Positions 12,430 through 25,138 of a DNA stretch of 64,000 nt are shown one piece after another (position 1 is the first letter of the stretch; each line of letters begins with the position of its first letter). The DNA is from Lingula anatina (lineage: Eukaryota > Brachiopoda > Lingulata > Lingulida > Lingulidae), in contig NW_019776182.1 of NCBI RefSeq assembly GCF_001039355.2, positions 30,778-94,777 of the forward strand. The letters run 5' to 3'. The translations under genes and the position numbers were made by a program. The notes under the pieces were generated by a model. The model was not told the origin of the DNA. It did no database searches and was given only the letters and a program-made list of their open reading frames with translations.

Positions 12430-14290
12430 AGACCCATATTTCATTATTGCATTGTATATACACCTACGTTTGAAATGCATTCAGCGTTTTCATACCTATT
12501 CATTGTTTAAACAGAAAAAAAACCGCATTTACCTCGGAGGGAAGAATCAATGTTAGCCTATACTATATTAGTTTTTGGAAGGTACCCACGCATGCCTCTC
12601 CCCCAGTTATGATTGACAGTGTCCTTGCATCTTGTTGACATGATATCAACTTGAAGTTTACTAACCTGCCCCAGGCCATCATTGGAAGACCTTGTCCGCT
12701 TACACTGGAACACTTATTCACAATGCACTTTGAAGAAACTTTCATTTCATTTCTTGTTTCNGGGGGGTTAGGGAGTTACCTCCCTCAGCTCCTGTGATCT
12801 TTTATGCTGTTTAATTACCCAAATTAACAGGTCTGTAGACGGAAAGGGGGGACGAACCCCAGGTTGTTTGCTCAGGGCAACATATGACCTATGTACACGG
12901 AGGTTTCATGGCAAAGGGTCAACTAATAGAAAAAAACGTCACGTTTTGATAATCTACATCTACTACAATTACCCAAATGGTCTTTTATTTAAAAAAATTA
13001 ACAAAAAGCATACAACCATATAATGAAGAGGACATTATCAGACTGAGTCTTTAATAACTAAAATGAAAAAGTATACTTTAGCTGAAGATGGAGTTAAACA
13101 ATCTTCCTCAACGGGTTCAGGGGTTGGGGTGAGAAGTAAAAAAGTAGAAAGCCAAAATGATGAAATAACCTTAACATGAAATTACACAGCTTATACGAAG
13201 CATATTTTTCTGACTGGCGTGGAGTTTTCATTTTTACACCATGGAATTTAATGTAAGCGATACTTAGACTACCTGTTCGAGATATGCAGCAAGAAAACAA
13301 AGCGGGAACATCGTGGTATATGATGGCCAGGCCATGGATATACTGCAGAGAGTTACAGGTGGTGCCCCCCTCTGAAAATGGAGGTAAGGCCAATGATCTG
13401 AGAACTTAAGTATTGGACTTAAAGAAATAACAGTTGATGAAACATGTACCGTTAATTACATTTCGATTTCAGTGATGTGATGTGCGTAGAATAGGTGGTT
13501 TTGCTACTTAAAGATGAAGCCTATTTAGTGATGTTTGCTTCCAGGGATTTTCAATTTGGCATATAGTTAATTAAAAATAAAAACAATCTTAACAGGTATA
13601 AAAAAGAAAATATTCCACCAAAAGGTGTTAAAAATCTGAAATCCCTTTTATGGCCTGGCATAATTATTATTATTTTGGTTTTAAAGTCTCCGCTTTTCTG
13701 GATAAATCCATTTATCAGCATGCTCTTTCTTTACAGCATTTGGCACAAATGTTCGTTTAAAACCAAAATAATTACGAGTAATTGACAGCATTAAAAGCAG
13801 ACTCAAATCTAGGACCCAGTTTGGTCCTTGGATGATTAAAGCAGTGCAACATTAACGACGTCTAGGCGTTGCATTTGACTGAAGGTGTTTGCCAGCAAAT
13901 GAAGGGACACAAGGGAATTTTTGATAGTTTGTGAATAAAAAGAAAATTAAAAATCTCAAAACAGCACTTGACATTATTTTCATAAGTTTTTGCATTTACA
14001 TGCCTGCCCATTTGACAGCTGTCTGCACTATTATTATTAAGCAGGCGCATGATATTCTTTTTGACATTTATCTCCTAACATTTCGCAAACAGTTTTTGTT
14101 TGATTCGAACTTCGTCTTTTTTCGTTTGAAACCGAATGCGTTAGTTGTGACACTAATTACAAACACTTTCCGACAATTCTCACTCTCATGTTTTAAATAT
14201 TTTTAGGGTGCATCACTAGAGGGTGAATGCTTCAGTTGGGATACGATTAACAACTACCACATGATATTTCTAGATGATACAAATAAAAAA
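12430..14290. other. Intergenic, no gene recognised
   Basis: Single-n gap at 12761. An imperfect inverted repeat at 13670-13778 (arms TTATTTTGGTTTTAAA and its complement) encloses about 65 bp. No convincing coding sequence. Confidence 0.5.
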
Positions 14291-14294
14291 TACG

Positions 14295-16497
14295 TGTATA
14301 ATGATAACGATCAATATAATAAAAAAAACAATGATTAATTTGTGATAACAAAAAACAGAAATAGCAAATTATTATTGCAGTAAAGAGCACTGAGGACCAT
14401 GCCGGTTAGGTTTAACAAGTAAGTGAGTCAAAATCTAGGACGGGGCTTACTTGTTCAAATCAATGGGAACCAGACCCTGTATTACAGGGGACTCTTCGTA
14501 CGTGACACCGATATCTAATTTTCAGTTTCGCAAAAATTATATCTCAACGGGTTTTTTTACTTATAACTTATATAAACTTATAAAGAATAAGCGTTTGAAA
14601 TATATCTCCAACTCGTATTTTGATATTTTATGTTTAAATATCCTGCAAAGCTTCTTTTCTTTTTCATTCCACACTTTAAAAACTATAAACCCCTCAAATA
14701 AAAGTACCTTATCCATTGCAAAATTCCAGAGATGAACTGAGAAGAGAAGACGCCCATATGACAGCGGAAGATGAAAGCCTTAGGGAAGACCCCGACCCGA
14801 GAATGACATGCATGGGACAACTATAACACCGAAGAAATTCATACGTTAAGGCTGCTGAAACGAAAGAGGTAGATGGCGGAGGATGCTGGCAAGCCTTATG
14901 AGCCGACCATGGCTCAAAGAGGAAAGTAAGTATTCTGGAGACATGGTCTAAATGAATCAATATATTATATCTCAGAACTCCAGAACGCAGGATCAGGGAG
15001 GCATTCCTAGGACTTCCACTTTAAACCATTAACCTTTGGAATATACTGCTTTAGAAAAAAATACGGGCTTTTCTGATAAGCACCTTATCTATGGAATAGT
15101 TTACCCACTGATATAAGAGCCGTAGAGAACTTGGCCAATTCTAAGTAACTTTTAGACACTAGCTTTTTTGATACCGTTTATTGTGGTTGATTAATCAGAG
15201 TTTTAATTGATAAATATGAATAACTCTGTACTGGAACTTACATTTAGCTGACCAACGTTGCGGTCTCAACCTGAGAGGTAAATGACCTGTATGGACTGGT
15301 ATCCTGATATATTGTCAACATTTATCCAAAGCATCATTAAAAACGTTTTTTTTTCCTTACTGCCATTGTGCTACAGAGGCAAGTCACGAAAGAAGGTTTT
15401 TGTTGTCTGTGTTACAGTAACATAGTGCGCACTAACGACAACCTCCATCCATCACAATAGACAAATGATAATAGACACTACATGTCGTCTGGAAACCTTG
15501 GATTGTTTTATGACACGCATTCATTACAAAATATCGTGCTCTTTTCCATCTATTAGGATTATAATATTTGACACGGCATAACTTACTACATCAGCGAATT
15601 TTATCAAATACTGTGAATGGCCTAAATGCTACAACTCAGTCAATCATGTCAAGTTGTTCTATAAATAAAGAAAAAACTAAAGGTGCACATAATTAATGTT
15701 TGTTTAAAGGATATTGTCACCCTTCGCCCCAAACTCCTTATTTTCTGCCTTACATACATTCCTTTGGGTAATAAATAAACCTTCAGTGTTCAGTGACTTA
15801 ATTAGTTAAGATTTACACATATGACGTCTTACGGGTGACGTCATAATTGCGATTTTGGGGTAAAAACTGAAAAATCGGTTTCTCAAATTTCTCTTTTACC
15901 AGAGCACCCACGATCACCGTTTTAATGCCGATTTAATGATACTATTGGTACTCCGAAACCCTGCCAGCAATTTTCTTAAAAGTCTTAGTTCGTTGATAAA
16001 GCAAAATAATGCCTTTGTTTAATGAAAATCTGTAATAAGGGGCTCATAACTCCATAACAAAAACATTTAAACCAAAATGATGGCACAGGATTGTAGTGTA
16101 TACTCTTCTGGACAACTCTGCCAATTTTCGTAATAAAATCTTGTTCATGGATGTAATTACGCCCCATAGAAGATTGCTATCTCATTTCAAAATAGAAAGG
16201 TGTAAAATTGACGATTAAAGCCTTGAGTTGCCTATGATTATACATTGCAACGAAAAAACATAATTATATTTTCGAGGGATTTTTTAATTGTTTTAAATCA
16301 GCGCAAAGATAGATGCATTATTGAATAATGAGATGTAGGAAAAACGCATTTTCGGTATTTGGCTGATTTTCGACATTTCAACCATGGCTTGTGTAAATAT
16401 ATACGAAATTTGTTGTGTTGTGGAATATTTTTGTATTTATCGTCACTGATTGCTGTCGTTGCCTTTGGCATTGATGAATGATATACAGACTTGACAT
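14295..16497. repeat. Doubled segment A, copy 1
   Basis: Nearly identical, base for base, to 16695-18887, with small indels and scattered substitutions. Open frames inside it (for example at 14451) are repeated in the second copy and match no family. Copy 1 runs straight into a GGGAGACCGGGG-type transposon end at 16498 that copy 2 lacks. Confidence 0.95.
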
Positions 16498-16693
16498 TTA
16501 AGGGAGACCGGGGCTAGTTGGCCCAGTTAGACACTTTTGGCCTTGTAGAGCCAACTAGGAGTGGGTTAGAGTAACAAAACCGGTTTCAAAGTAAGCCCCA
16601 TGAACTAAGCTACGTATGCAACGTCATTATTTTTCAAATATAATGTCAGGTAGCTCACAATTTGACAAAAAAGGCAGTTGACGTCAAGGGGGC
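16498..16693 (+). mobile_element. Foldback-type element, left terminal arm only
   Basis: Matches the left arm of the element at 19456 nearly throughout, up to GACGTCAAGGGGGC, where a single-n gap interrupts it. In segment A copy 2 the corresponding site is uninterrupted, so the insertion is present in only one of the two copies. Confidence 0.85.
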
Positions 16694-16694
16694 N

Positions 16695-18887
16695 GTGTAT
16701 AATGATAACGATCAATATAATAAAAAAAACAATGATTAATTTGTGATAACAAAAAACAGAAATAGCAAATTATTAAAGAGCACTGAGGACCATGCCGGTT
16801 AGGTTTAACAAGTAAGTGAGTCAAAATCTAGGACGGGGCTTACTTGTTCAAATCAATGGGAACCAGACCCTGTATTACAGGGGACTCTTCGTACGTGACA
16901 CCGATATCTAATTTTCAGTTTCGCAAAAATTATATCTCAACGGGTTTTTTTACTTATAACTTATATAAACTTATAAAGAATAAGCGTTTGAAATATATCT
17001 CAAACTCGTATTTTGATATTTTATGTTTAAATATCCTGCAAGGCTTCTTTTCTTTTTCATTCCACACTTTAAAAACTATAAACCCCTCAAATAAAAGTAC
17101 CTTATCCATCGCAAAATTCCGGAAGATGAACTGAGAAGGGAAGACAGCGGAAGATGAAAGCCTTAGAGAAGACCCCGACACGAGAATGACATGCATGGGA
17201 CAACTATAACACCGAAGAAATTCATACGTTAAATTAAGGCTGCTGAAACGAAAGAGTTAGATGGTGGAGGATGCTGACAAGCCTTATGAGCCGACCATGG
17301 CTCAAAGAGGAAAGTAAGTATTCTGGAGACATGGTCTAAATGAATCAATATATTATATCTCAGAACTCCAGAACGCAGGATCAGGGAGGCATTCCTAGGG
17401 CTTCATCTTTAAACTATTAACCTTTGGAATATACTGCTTTAGAAAAAAATACGGGCTTTTCTGATAAGCACCTTATCTATGGAATAGTTTACCCACTGAT
17501 ATAAGAGCCGTAGAGAACTTGGACAATTCTAAGTAACTTTTAGACACTAGCTTTTTTGACACCGTTTATTGCGGTTGATCAATCAGAGTTTTAATTGATA
17601 AATATGAATAACTCTGTACTGGAACTTACATTTAGCTGACCAACGTTGCGGTCTCAACCTGAGAGGTAAATGACCTGTATGGACTGGTATCCTGATATAT
17701 TGTCAACATTTATCCAAAGCATCATTAAAAACGTTTTTTTTTCCTTACTGCCATTGTGCTACAGAGGCAAGTCACGAAAGAAGGTTTTTGTTGTCTGTGT
17801 TACAGTAACATAGTGCGCACTGAACGACAACCTCCATCCATCACAATAGACAAATGATAATAGACACTACATGTCGTCTGGAAACCTTGGATTGTTTTAT
17901 GACACGCATTCATTACAAAATATCGTGCTCTTTTCCATCTATTAGGATTATAATATTTGACACGGCATAACTTACTACATCAGCGAATTTTATCAAATAC
18001 TGTGAATGGCCTAAATGCTACAACTCAGTCAATCATGTCAAGTTGTTCTATAAATAAAGAAAAAACTAAAGGTGCACATAATTAATGTTTGTTTAAAGGA
18101 TATTGTCACCCTTCGCCCCAAACTCCTTATTTACTGCCTTACATACATTCCTTTGGGTAATAAATAAACCTTCAGTGTTCAGTGACTTAATTAATTAAGA
18201 TTTACACATATGACGTCTTACGGGTGACGTCATAATTGCGATTTTGGGGTAAAAACTGAAAAATCGGTTTCTCAAATTTCTCTTTTACCAGAGCACCCAC
18301 GATCACCGTTTTAATGCCGATTTAATGATACTATTGGTACTCCGAAACCCTGCCAGCAATTTTCTTAAAAGTCTTAGTTCGTTGATAAAGCAAAATAATG
18401 CCTTTGTTTAATGAAAATCTGTAATAAGGGGCTCATAACTCCATAACAAAAACATTTAAACCAAAATGATGGCACAGGATTGTAGTGTATACTCTTCTGG
18501 ACAACTCTGCCAATTTTCGTAATAAAATCTTGTTCATGGATGTAATTACGCCCCATAGAAGATTGCTATCTCATTTCAAAATAGAAAGGTGTAAAATTGA
18601 CGATTAAAGCCTTGAGTTGCCTATGATTATACATTGCAACGAAAAAACATAATTATATTTTCGAGGGATTTTTTAATTGTTTTAAATCAGCGCAAAGATA
18701 GATGTATTATTGAATAATGAGATGTAGGAAAAACGCATTTTCGGTATTTGGCTGATATTCGACATTTCAACCATGGCTTGTGTAAATATATACGAAATTT
18801 GTTGTGTTGTGGAATATTTTTGTATTTATCGTCACTGATTGCTGTCGTTGCCTTAGGCATTGATGAATGATATACAGACTTGACATT
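16695..18887. repeat. Doubled segment A, copy 2
   Basis: Second copy of 14295-16497, starting immediately after the single n at 16694. It continues past the insertion point of copy 1 into unique sequence. Confidence 0.95.
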
Positions 18888-19455
18888 TAATATGGAATTT
18901 TTTTTCAATTCATTTTTCATCAGTTTTTTTTCTATTTCGCTGACTGATAAATGAAAGTAAGGATCAAAATCGTGTTTTAATAACTTGTAATAATTTCTTC
19001 GATGTCATTTTGACATTAACTGAATTCGCCAGTGAAACAAACAAAAATACATTGCCTATTTTAAGTCATACGACAACCATTAAAGGCGCGCGATATTTTG
19101 GTGCTCCATATTTTCCAAATTATCCTCTGTAAGAAGGTTACACCCCCCACAAACGATCCTCATGTCAGTGTCTGGTTTAACAACGGTCGTTGTTACGCCG
19201 ACCTAAAGTAGTTACGTAAACCTGAAGTAGATACGTAATTTGACGCTTTGCGCAATCTTTCATCGCCCATCGTTGTGATTCTGTCATTTTTTTGTAAATA
19301 AGACCTCTTTTGTTTTAAACAAACCGTTTACCATGAGTTTACCTCCTTGTAATATTAAAAGCTTAACAAATATATTTGCCGTTTTTTATTTAATACGAAA
19401 ACTGTTGAACGCGTCTGCAGTTTCAACATACCGTTGGTCGTGATTGTTGCAACTA

Positions 19456-20457
19456 GGGGAGACCGGGGCTAGTTGGCCCAGTTAGACACTTTTGGCCTTG
19501 TAGAGCCAACTAGGAATGGGTTAGAGTCACAAAACCGGTTTCAAAGTAAGCCCCATGAACTAAGCTACGTATGCAACGCCATTATTTTTCAAATATAATG
19601 CCAGACGGCTCACAATTTGACAAAAAACGCAGTTGACGTCAAGGGAGCCAACCTGCCCCGCCAAGGTGATTTTATTGTATTTATAGTGTTATATGTGGCC
19701 CCAAGGGGAATTTTCCACCCCTCCCTAGATAGAGACCATTGTTGAAACAAACTCAATGGTTTAAAACTGAATTTGTTACTTTCTTTTAAAACGTAAATTT
19801 ATTATTCGTTTTCATTCATTATAAAAACCTGATTTTTAACATTATTAATTTATTCTTAGTTAAAACAAAACAAATTTTATTGATAGATTTCTTGCAAGAC
19901 ATACCCCCCCCCCCCACACACACACACACACACACAACGTGACGCACGGAAACCTCAATAAATCTGCCTCATTTGAACTATTTATTCATCAATTTAATAA
20001 ATTAAAAATGTATAAAAATGTATTTCAAGGCGTTTACATGGGATATATACTTCATTTTCGTATAGGGGGNNNNNNNNNNNNNNNNNNNNNNNNNNNNNNN
20101 NNNNNNNNNNNNNNNNNNNNNNNNNNNNNNNNNNNNNNNNNNNNNNNNNNNNNNNNNNNNNNNNNNNNNNNNNNNNNNNNNNNNNNNNNNNNNNNNNNNN
20201 NNNNNNNNNNNNNNNNNNNNNNNNNNNNNNNNNNNNNNNNNNNNNNNNNNNNNNNNNNNNNNNNGCCCCCTTGACGTCAACTGCGTTTTTTGTCAAATTG
20301 TGAGCCGTCTGGCATTATATTTGAAAAATAATGGCGTTGCATACGTAGCTTAGTTCATGGGGCTTACTTTGAAACCGGTTTTGTGACTCTAACCCATTCC
20401 TAGTTGGCTCTACAAGGCCAAAAGTGTCTAACTGGGCCAACTAGCCCCGGTCTCCCC
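19456..20457. mobile_element. Foldback/MITE-like element with about 193-bp terminal inverted repeats
   Basis: Left arm 19456-19649 and right arm 20265-20457 are almost perfect reverse complements, both starting GGGGAGACCGGGGCTAGTTG at the outer edge. TA flanks both ends, consistent with a TA target duplication. The centre includes sequence (about 19670-19810) that appears inverted in the element at 21274. An N run occupies 20070-20264. No transposase is seen. Because of the gap, scaffolding of one contig end twice cannot be excluded. Confidence 0.8.
20070..20264. other. Assembly gap (N run)
   Basis: 195 unresolved bases inside the foldback element; frames spanning it are artefacts. Confidence 1.
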
Positions 20458-21273
20458 TAGATACTTATCACCAAGTAAGAGAGGTACATGTACAATTGTC
20501 TTCCAATTGAAAAAAAATTAAAACTGATGTATGTCCGTTTTGCTTGTTTTGTTCACGTTGACTTGTAACAGCTAAAGAAGACCCTTGACAAAGGGTATCA
20601 AGTGTCCTGTATAGGTAGGGTGAAGTATTTTAAATTTCTGTTGACATGCTATTAAGCCCAGCAGCTTTCTAGTTTCCAATTTTCATTGCCTATCTGTCTT
20701 GTCTTTAAAAATGTTCAAATCTGCACACTGGCTGTGATATACAGTCTTGTTCCCATTTATTTGCACTGATAAGCGACGTAAGTCTTTCCTCCTTTATTCA
20801 TCTGTCTAGTTGCATTCTGTTCATGATGTTTTGACTGTTTTCATTCTTTTCTAAATTTCATTTACCCTTTTTGTAACTGACTAATATGTATTTTTTCTCC
20901 TCTATACCTACTTTTCTTTCTTGATAATAAACCTAATTAAAATATTTAACTAAATTGGCGTATTCCCGTTGGAAAAAAAAAACATTTCTTTTACCTTTAA
21001 CTTTATATCATAAACTCCCACGTAAAGTGTGTCGTTGGGCTGTTACAATGCCTTTTGTGATGTTAATCAGAAAAATATGTTCTATTCCTGGACACCTAAT
21101 GACGGATTTTCGTCAGAACCGTGACAATGCGTGGGAGAGATTACCTTTACGTTTGTCTTATCATATACCGAAACAGCTTTTTTTATGGTAAACAGTGGAA
21201 AAAAGTAAATTATTTATCAGAACACCAACTGATAAAATTTTCAACAAAGCCCTGATAACGTGTGGGAGAGATA

Positions 21274-22199
21274 GGGGAGACCGGGGATAATTGGTCCAGT
21301 TAGACACTTTTGGCCTTGTAGAGCCAACTAGGAATGGGTTAGAGTAACAAAACCGGTTTCAAAGTAAGCCCCATGAACTAAGCTACGTATGCAACGTCAT
21401 TATTTTTCAAATATAATGCCAGATGGCTCACAATTTGAAGANTAATACATTTTCTTTTTAAAAGAAAGTAACAAATTCAGTTTTAAACCATTGAGTTTGT
21501 TTCAACAATGGTCTCTAGCTAGGGAGGGGTGGAAAATCCCCTTGGGGCCAAATATAACATTATAAATACAAAGGGAATCCCCTTACAACGAATTAAGGCA
21601 AAATAAATGTTTTTCTACGGAAAGTCCAATGGATTTGCTTTTTAATACTTACAATCAACAGAATATTTCTAATATAAATTTTCAAAAAGACACCAGAGAG
21701 AAAATTAAAAAAATCAATCAGACGGTAATAGACACCGGCAAGCATTGTCAATTTCACCAACTTGTTTATTTCAAACAGCGTTGCGCGCAAAGGTTTGTTG
21801 GTAATATGAGGGTCCAACTTGCCCCGAGTCAAGGGGGCCAACTAGCCCCGGGTGCACATTATTTATTTTAAAGGATGGCAACCATTTATGATGCTAGAAT
21901 TAGCAACGATGATATATTTCTGTGAATCTTGAAACAATGAGTTTCAGTTTGATGCCCTATACATATATTATATTCGATCAAAAGCCTATGAAAATAGATT
22001 TTTAATTCTCTTATACAAAATTACTTTTAGGTGCAAAAATCGTTTATTTGGACTCACCGCTTAAGTAAAACTTTTTAACGTCCGACACTTCCTTAGCATT
22101 GTAGGCTACGGTCACTTTACAAGAGTATGTGGCCAATTTTTTTACCTCGTAGTTACTTTTTCATAAATTGACGGGGGGCCAACTAGCCCCGGTCTCCCC
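21274..22199. mobile_element. Second foldback/MITE-like element of the same family
   Basis: Left end GGGGAGACCGGGGATAATTG, right end GGGGCCAACTAGCCCCGGTC followed by TCCCC, both flanked by TA. The interior (21448-21572) is the reverse complement of the core of the element at 19456. A further copy of the terminal motif, near 21835-21855, suggests nested insertion. A single-n gap at 21442 interrupts it. Confidence 0.8.
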
Positions 22200-22804
22200 T
22201 ACAAATCAGTTTAAAGCGAGATCGAAAACTGGAAATCAGAATGTGAGAATTGACAAATAAAATATTGGAGAGACCGAAAAACAAAATGAATCTTTCAAAT
22301 GGACCTAACGAATGAACAGATATTATTACATGGATACAGGACTTTGAGAAAATATATGTAGGAAAGTGGAAGAAGATGAGAACCTCACGTGGCTTTATTG
22401 GGGTGTTGATTTAAACACCTTTACCTTAAACTGTCCATAAATAAACATGAGGTGTGCTGGTGGGCTGTAACAACGTATTTTGTGATGTTAACAAAAAAAA
22501 AAGATTATATACCTAGAAAACTAATGACAGATTTTCGTCAGAACCGTGATAAAGTGTGGGGTAAATTACCTTTAAATTCGCCTTCTTACGGGTACATGAA
22601 GTCAAATATAGAGACATCTTTTTAAATTCTTATCAGTTAACAAATTAGTTTGCCCAACTGAAAATCAAATTGACAAATTTTCAGTAGAACCGTGATAACA
22701 CGTGGGAGAGATCACCTTTGTCCCTACGCCAACAAAGGCACGCGAGAGCGCGTAATTGTGGCATGATTATACTTTTGCGAGATAACCCTGTGTTTAAAGA
22801 AAAG

Positions 22805-22811
22805 TATAAAA
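22805..22811 (+). promoter_or_regulatory. TATA box of peptide gene (segment B copy 1)
   Basis: TATAAAA followed about 30 bp later by a likely short non-coding exon ending at a GTAAAT donor at 22881. The same arrangement is kept in the second copy. Confidence 0.6.
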
Positions 22812-22918
22812 GAAAATTGCGTCAAAGAAAAAATTTAGATGCTTAGACGTGACAAGCGGTGTAAGAACAACGGCTCTGGGGTAAATATACAACTTTAATG
22901 TATATCAGTTCTTTTTAA

Positions 22919-22921
22919 AAT

Positions 22922-22956
<35 letters not shown>

Positions 22957-22960
22957 TTTT
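22919..22960. repeat. (TTTA)n microsatellite
   Basis: About ten tetranucleotide units. Missing from the matching position (about 24525) in the other copy of segment B. Confidence 0.9.
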
Positions 22961-23102
22961 GAAAATGCAGTATTCTTGGGCAACTTTGCCTTGATTATCT
23001 AGATAAAGTTGGTTATTCTGTTGTTAATGATGCTCTGTTTCTGTTAGTGAGATGATGATACCCTGATTCTAAATATTTCTTTCTATATTCAGACCAAAGA
23101 CA

Positions 23103-23260
23103 ATGAAAATTGCACTGTTTGTCGTTGCTTTGTTACTGGTGGAGCATATGACGGAAGCAGTCCGTGATAAAGAAAGGAACAAAGTCCATTCGATCCAGAA
23201 ACGATCTTCATATATCGAAGGTCTTGCTCGCAAAAGAGCCTGCGGTTCCACTAACTGCAA
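23103..23260 (+). CDS. Secreted cysteine-rich peptide precursor, first coding exon (copy 1)
   Basis: The exon follows a pyrimidine-rich acceptor (TATATTCAG) at 23090 and ends at a CAA|GTAAAT donor. It encodes a signal peptide of about 19 residues, a basic propeptide and the first two cysteines of the mature region, with cleavage-like KR and RKR sites at residues 33-34 and 43-45. No second exon follows before the single-n gap at 23755. It differs from the copy at 24669 by five coding substitutions, all amino-acid changing. It is either an allele placed in tandem by the assembler or a paralogue whose downstream exon is missing. Confidence 0.8.
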
Positions 23261-23600
23261 GTAAATCTGCTTTTTTTTTTAGTAACTATATAGCCAATTT
23301 CGAATAAAACATTTTGATGGAAGAATATCATTTTTTTTATACATGCCTAGCGCTGATAATTACCTCTTCCAGGGTTTCGTTAGTTAGATTATCATTACTG
23401 CTACATGTTAGACTTAAAGTTTTCAAATACTTGGATACGTTAGATACTTAAAGCGATCTTCGCTTTTCACGATGCAAAACTGGTAGTTTGTGAACGCAGT
23501 TTACAAGTGGATTTTTATCTAAATTTATTTCCATAATCATGCAATACATTACCAAAAGCAGATCTGTCCGTCGGAATATACGCTTTATTTAATGCCATAA

Positions 23601-23754
23601 GGCCACACTTTTTTATTTTTATGGATGACATCCTCTGGGGACCCCAAAGTCGGTGCGAGCGGGCGAAAAAAAAAAAAACGGTCCAAAAAAAAAAAAATGC
23701 TTAAGAAATGTTATGTTTTCAGTACACAGCTGGAAACACTAAATTACCACAAAA
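23601..23754. mobile_element. Insertion unique to segment B copy 1, cut by gap
   Basis: Sequence from GGCCACACTTTTTT to the single n is absent from copy 2, which continues from the same point into the second exon. It is probably the left end of an unassembled transposable element. No coding content. Confidence 0.5.
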
Positions 23755-23756
23755 AN

Positions 23757-25138
23757 TTTTTTACCTCGTAGTTACTTTTTCATAAATTGACGGGGGGCCA
23801 ACTTACCCCGGTCTCCCCTACAAATCAGTTTAAAGCGAGATCGAAAACTGGAAATCAGAATGTGAAAATTGACAAATAAAATATTGGAGAGACCGAAAAA
23901 CAAAACGAATCTTTCAAATGGACCAATGGAATGGAATGCCTAACGAATGAACAGATATTATTACATGGATACAGGACTTTGAGAAAATATATGTAGGAAA
24001 GTGGAAGAAGATGAGAACCTCACGTGGCTTTATTGGGGTGTTGATTTAAACACCTTTACCTTAAACTGTCCATAAATAAACATGAGGTGTGCCGGTGGGC
24101 TGTTACAACGTATTTTGTGATGTTAACAAAAAAATAGATTATATACCTAGAAAACGGCAGATTTTCGTCAGAACCGTGATAATGTGTGGGGTAAATTACC
24201 TTTAAATTAGCCTTCTTACGGGCACATGAAGTCAAATATAGAGACATCTTTTTAAATTCTTATCAGTTAACAAATTAGTTTGCCCAACTGAAAATAAAAT
24301 TGACAAATTTTCAGTAGAACCGTGATAACACGTGGGAGAGATCACCTTTGTCCCTACGCCAACAAAGGCACGCGAGAGCGCGTAATTGTGGCATGATTAT
24401 ACTTTTGCGAGATAGCCCTGTGTTTAAAGAAAAGTATAAAAGAAAATTGCGTCAAAGAAAAAATTTAGATGCTTAGACGTGACAAGCAGTGTAAGAACAA
24501 CGGATCTGGGGTAAATATACAACTTTTTTTTGAAAATGTGGTATTCTTGGGCAGCTTTGTCTTGATTATCTAGATTGGTTATTCTGCTGTTAATGATGCT
24601 CTGTTTCTGTTAGTGAGATGATGATACCCTGATTCTAGATATTTCTTTCTATATTCAGACCAAAGAGAATGAAAATTGCACTGTTTGCCGTTGCTTTGTT
24701 ACTGGTGGTGCATATGACGGAAGCAGTCCGTGATAAACAAAGGAGCAAAGTCCATTCGATCCAGAAACGATCTTCATATATCGAAGGTCTTGCTCGCAAA
24801 AGAGCCTGCGGTTCCACTACCTGCAAGTAAATCTGCTTTTTTTTAGTAACTATGTAGCCAATGTCGAATAAAACATTTTGATAGAAGAATAGGGCCTATC
24901 ATTTTTCTATACATGCCTAGCGCTGATAATTACCTCTTCCAGGGTTTCGTTAGTTAGATTATCATTACTGCTACATGCTTGGATACGTCAGATACTTAAA
25001 GCGATCTTCGCTTTTCACGATGCAAAACTGGTAGTTTCTGAACGCAGTTTCTTATCTAAATTTATTTCCATAATTATGTAATACATTACCAAAAGCAGAT
25101 CTGTCCGTCGGAATATACGCTTTATTTAATGCCATAAT
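23757..25138. repeat. Doubled segment B, copy 2
   Basis: Starts just after the n, inside the foldback element's right end, and reproduces copy 1 up to the shared AATGCCATAA, then continues uniquely to the second coding exon. Confidence 0.93.
24435..24441 (+). promoter_or_regulatory. TATA box of peptide gene (complete copy)
   Basis: TATAAAA with the same downstream leader and GTAAAT donor at 24511 as the other copy. An intron in the 5' leader then reaches the acceptor before 24657. Confidence 0.6.

Larger units (their letters stand above)
22137..23600. repeat. Doubled segment B, copy 1
   Basis: Matches 23757-25138 with indels, including a (TTTA)n tract at 22919-22960 absent from the other copy. 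It contains the TATA box, a probable non-coding exon and the first coding exon of the cysteine-rich peptide gene. It ends where sequence unique to this copy begins at 23601. Confidence 0.93.

Noticed and set aside
14451-18556. Paired open frames of 60-96 codons repeated in both copies of segment A
   Set aside because: Same sequence counted twice, no family match, no supporting splice or codon evidence.
19939-20296. Open frames of about 90-110 codons across the N run
   Set aside because: They are artefacts of unresolved bases.
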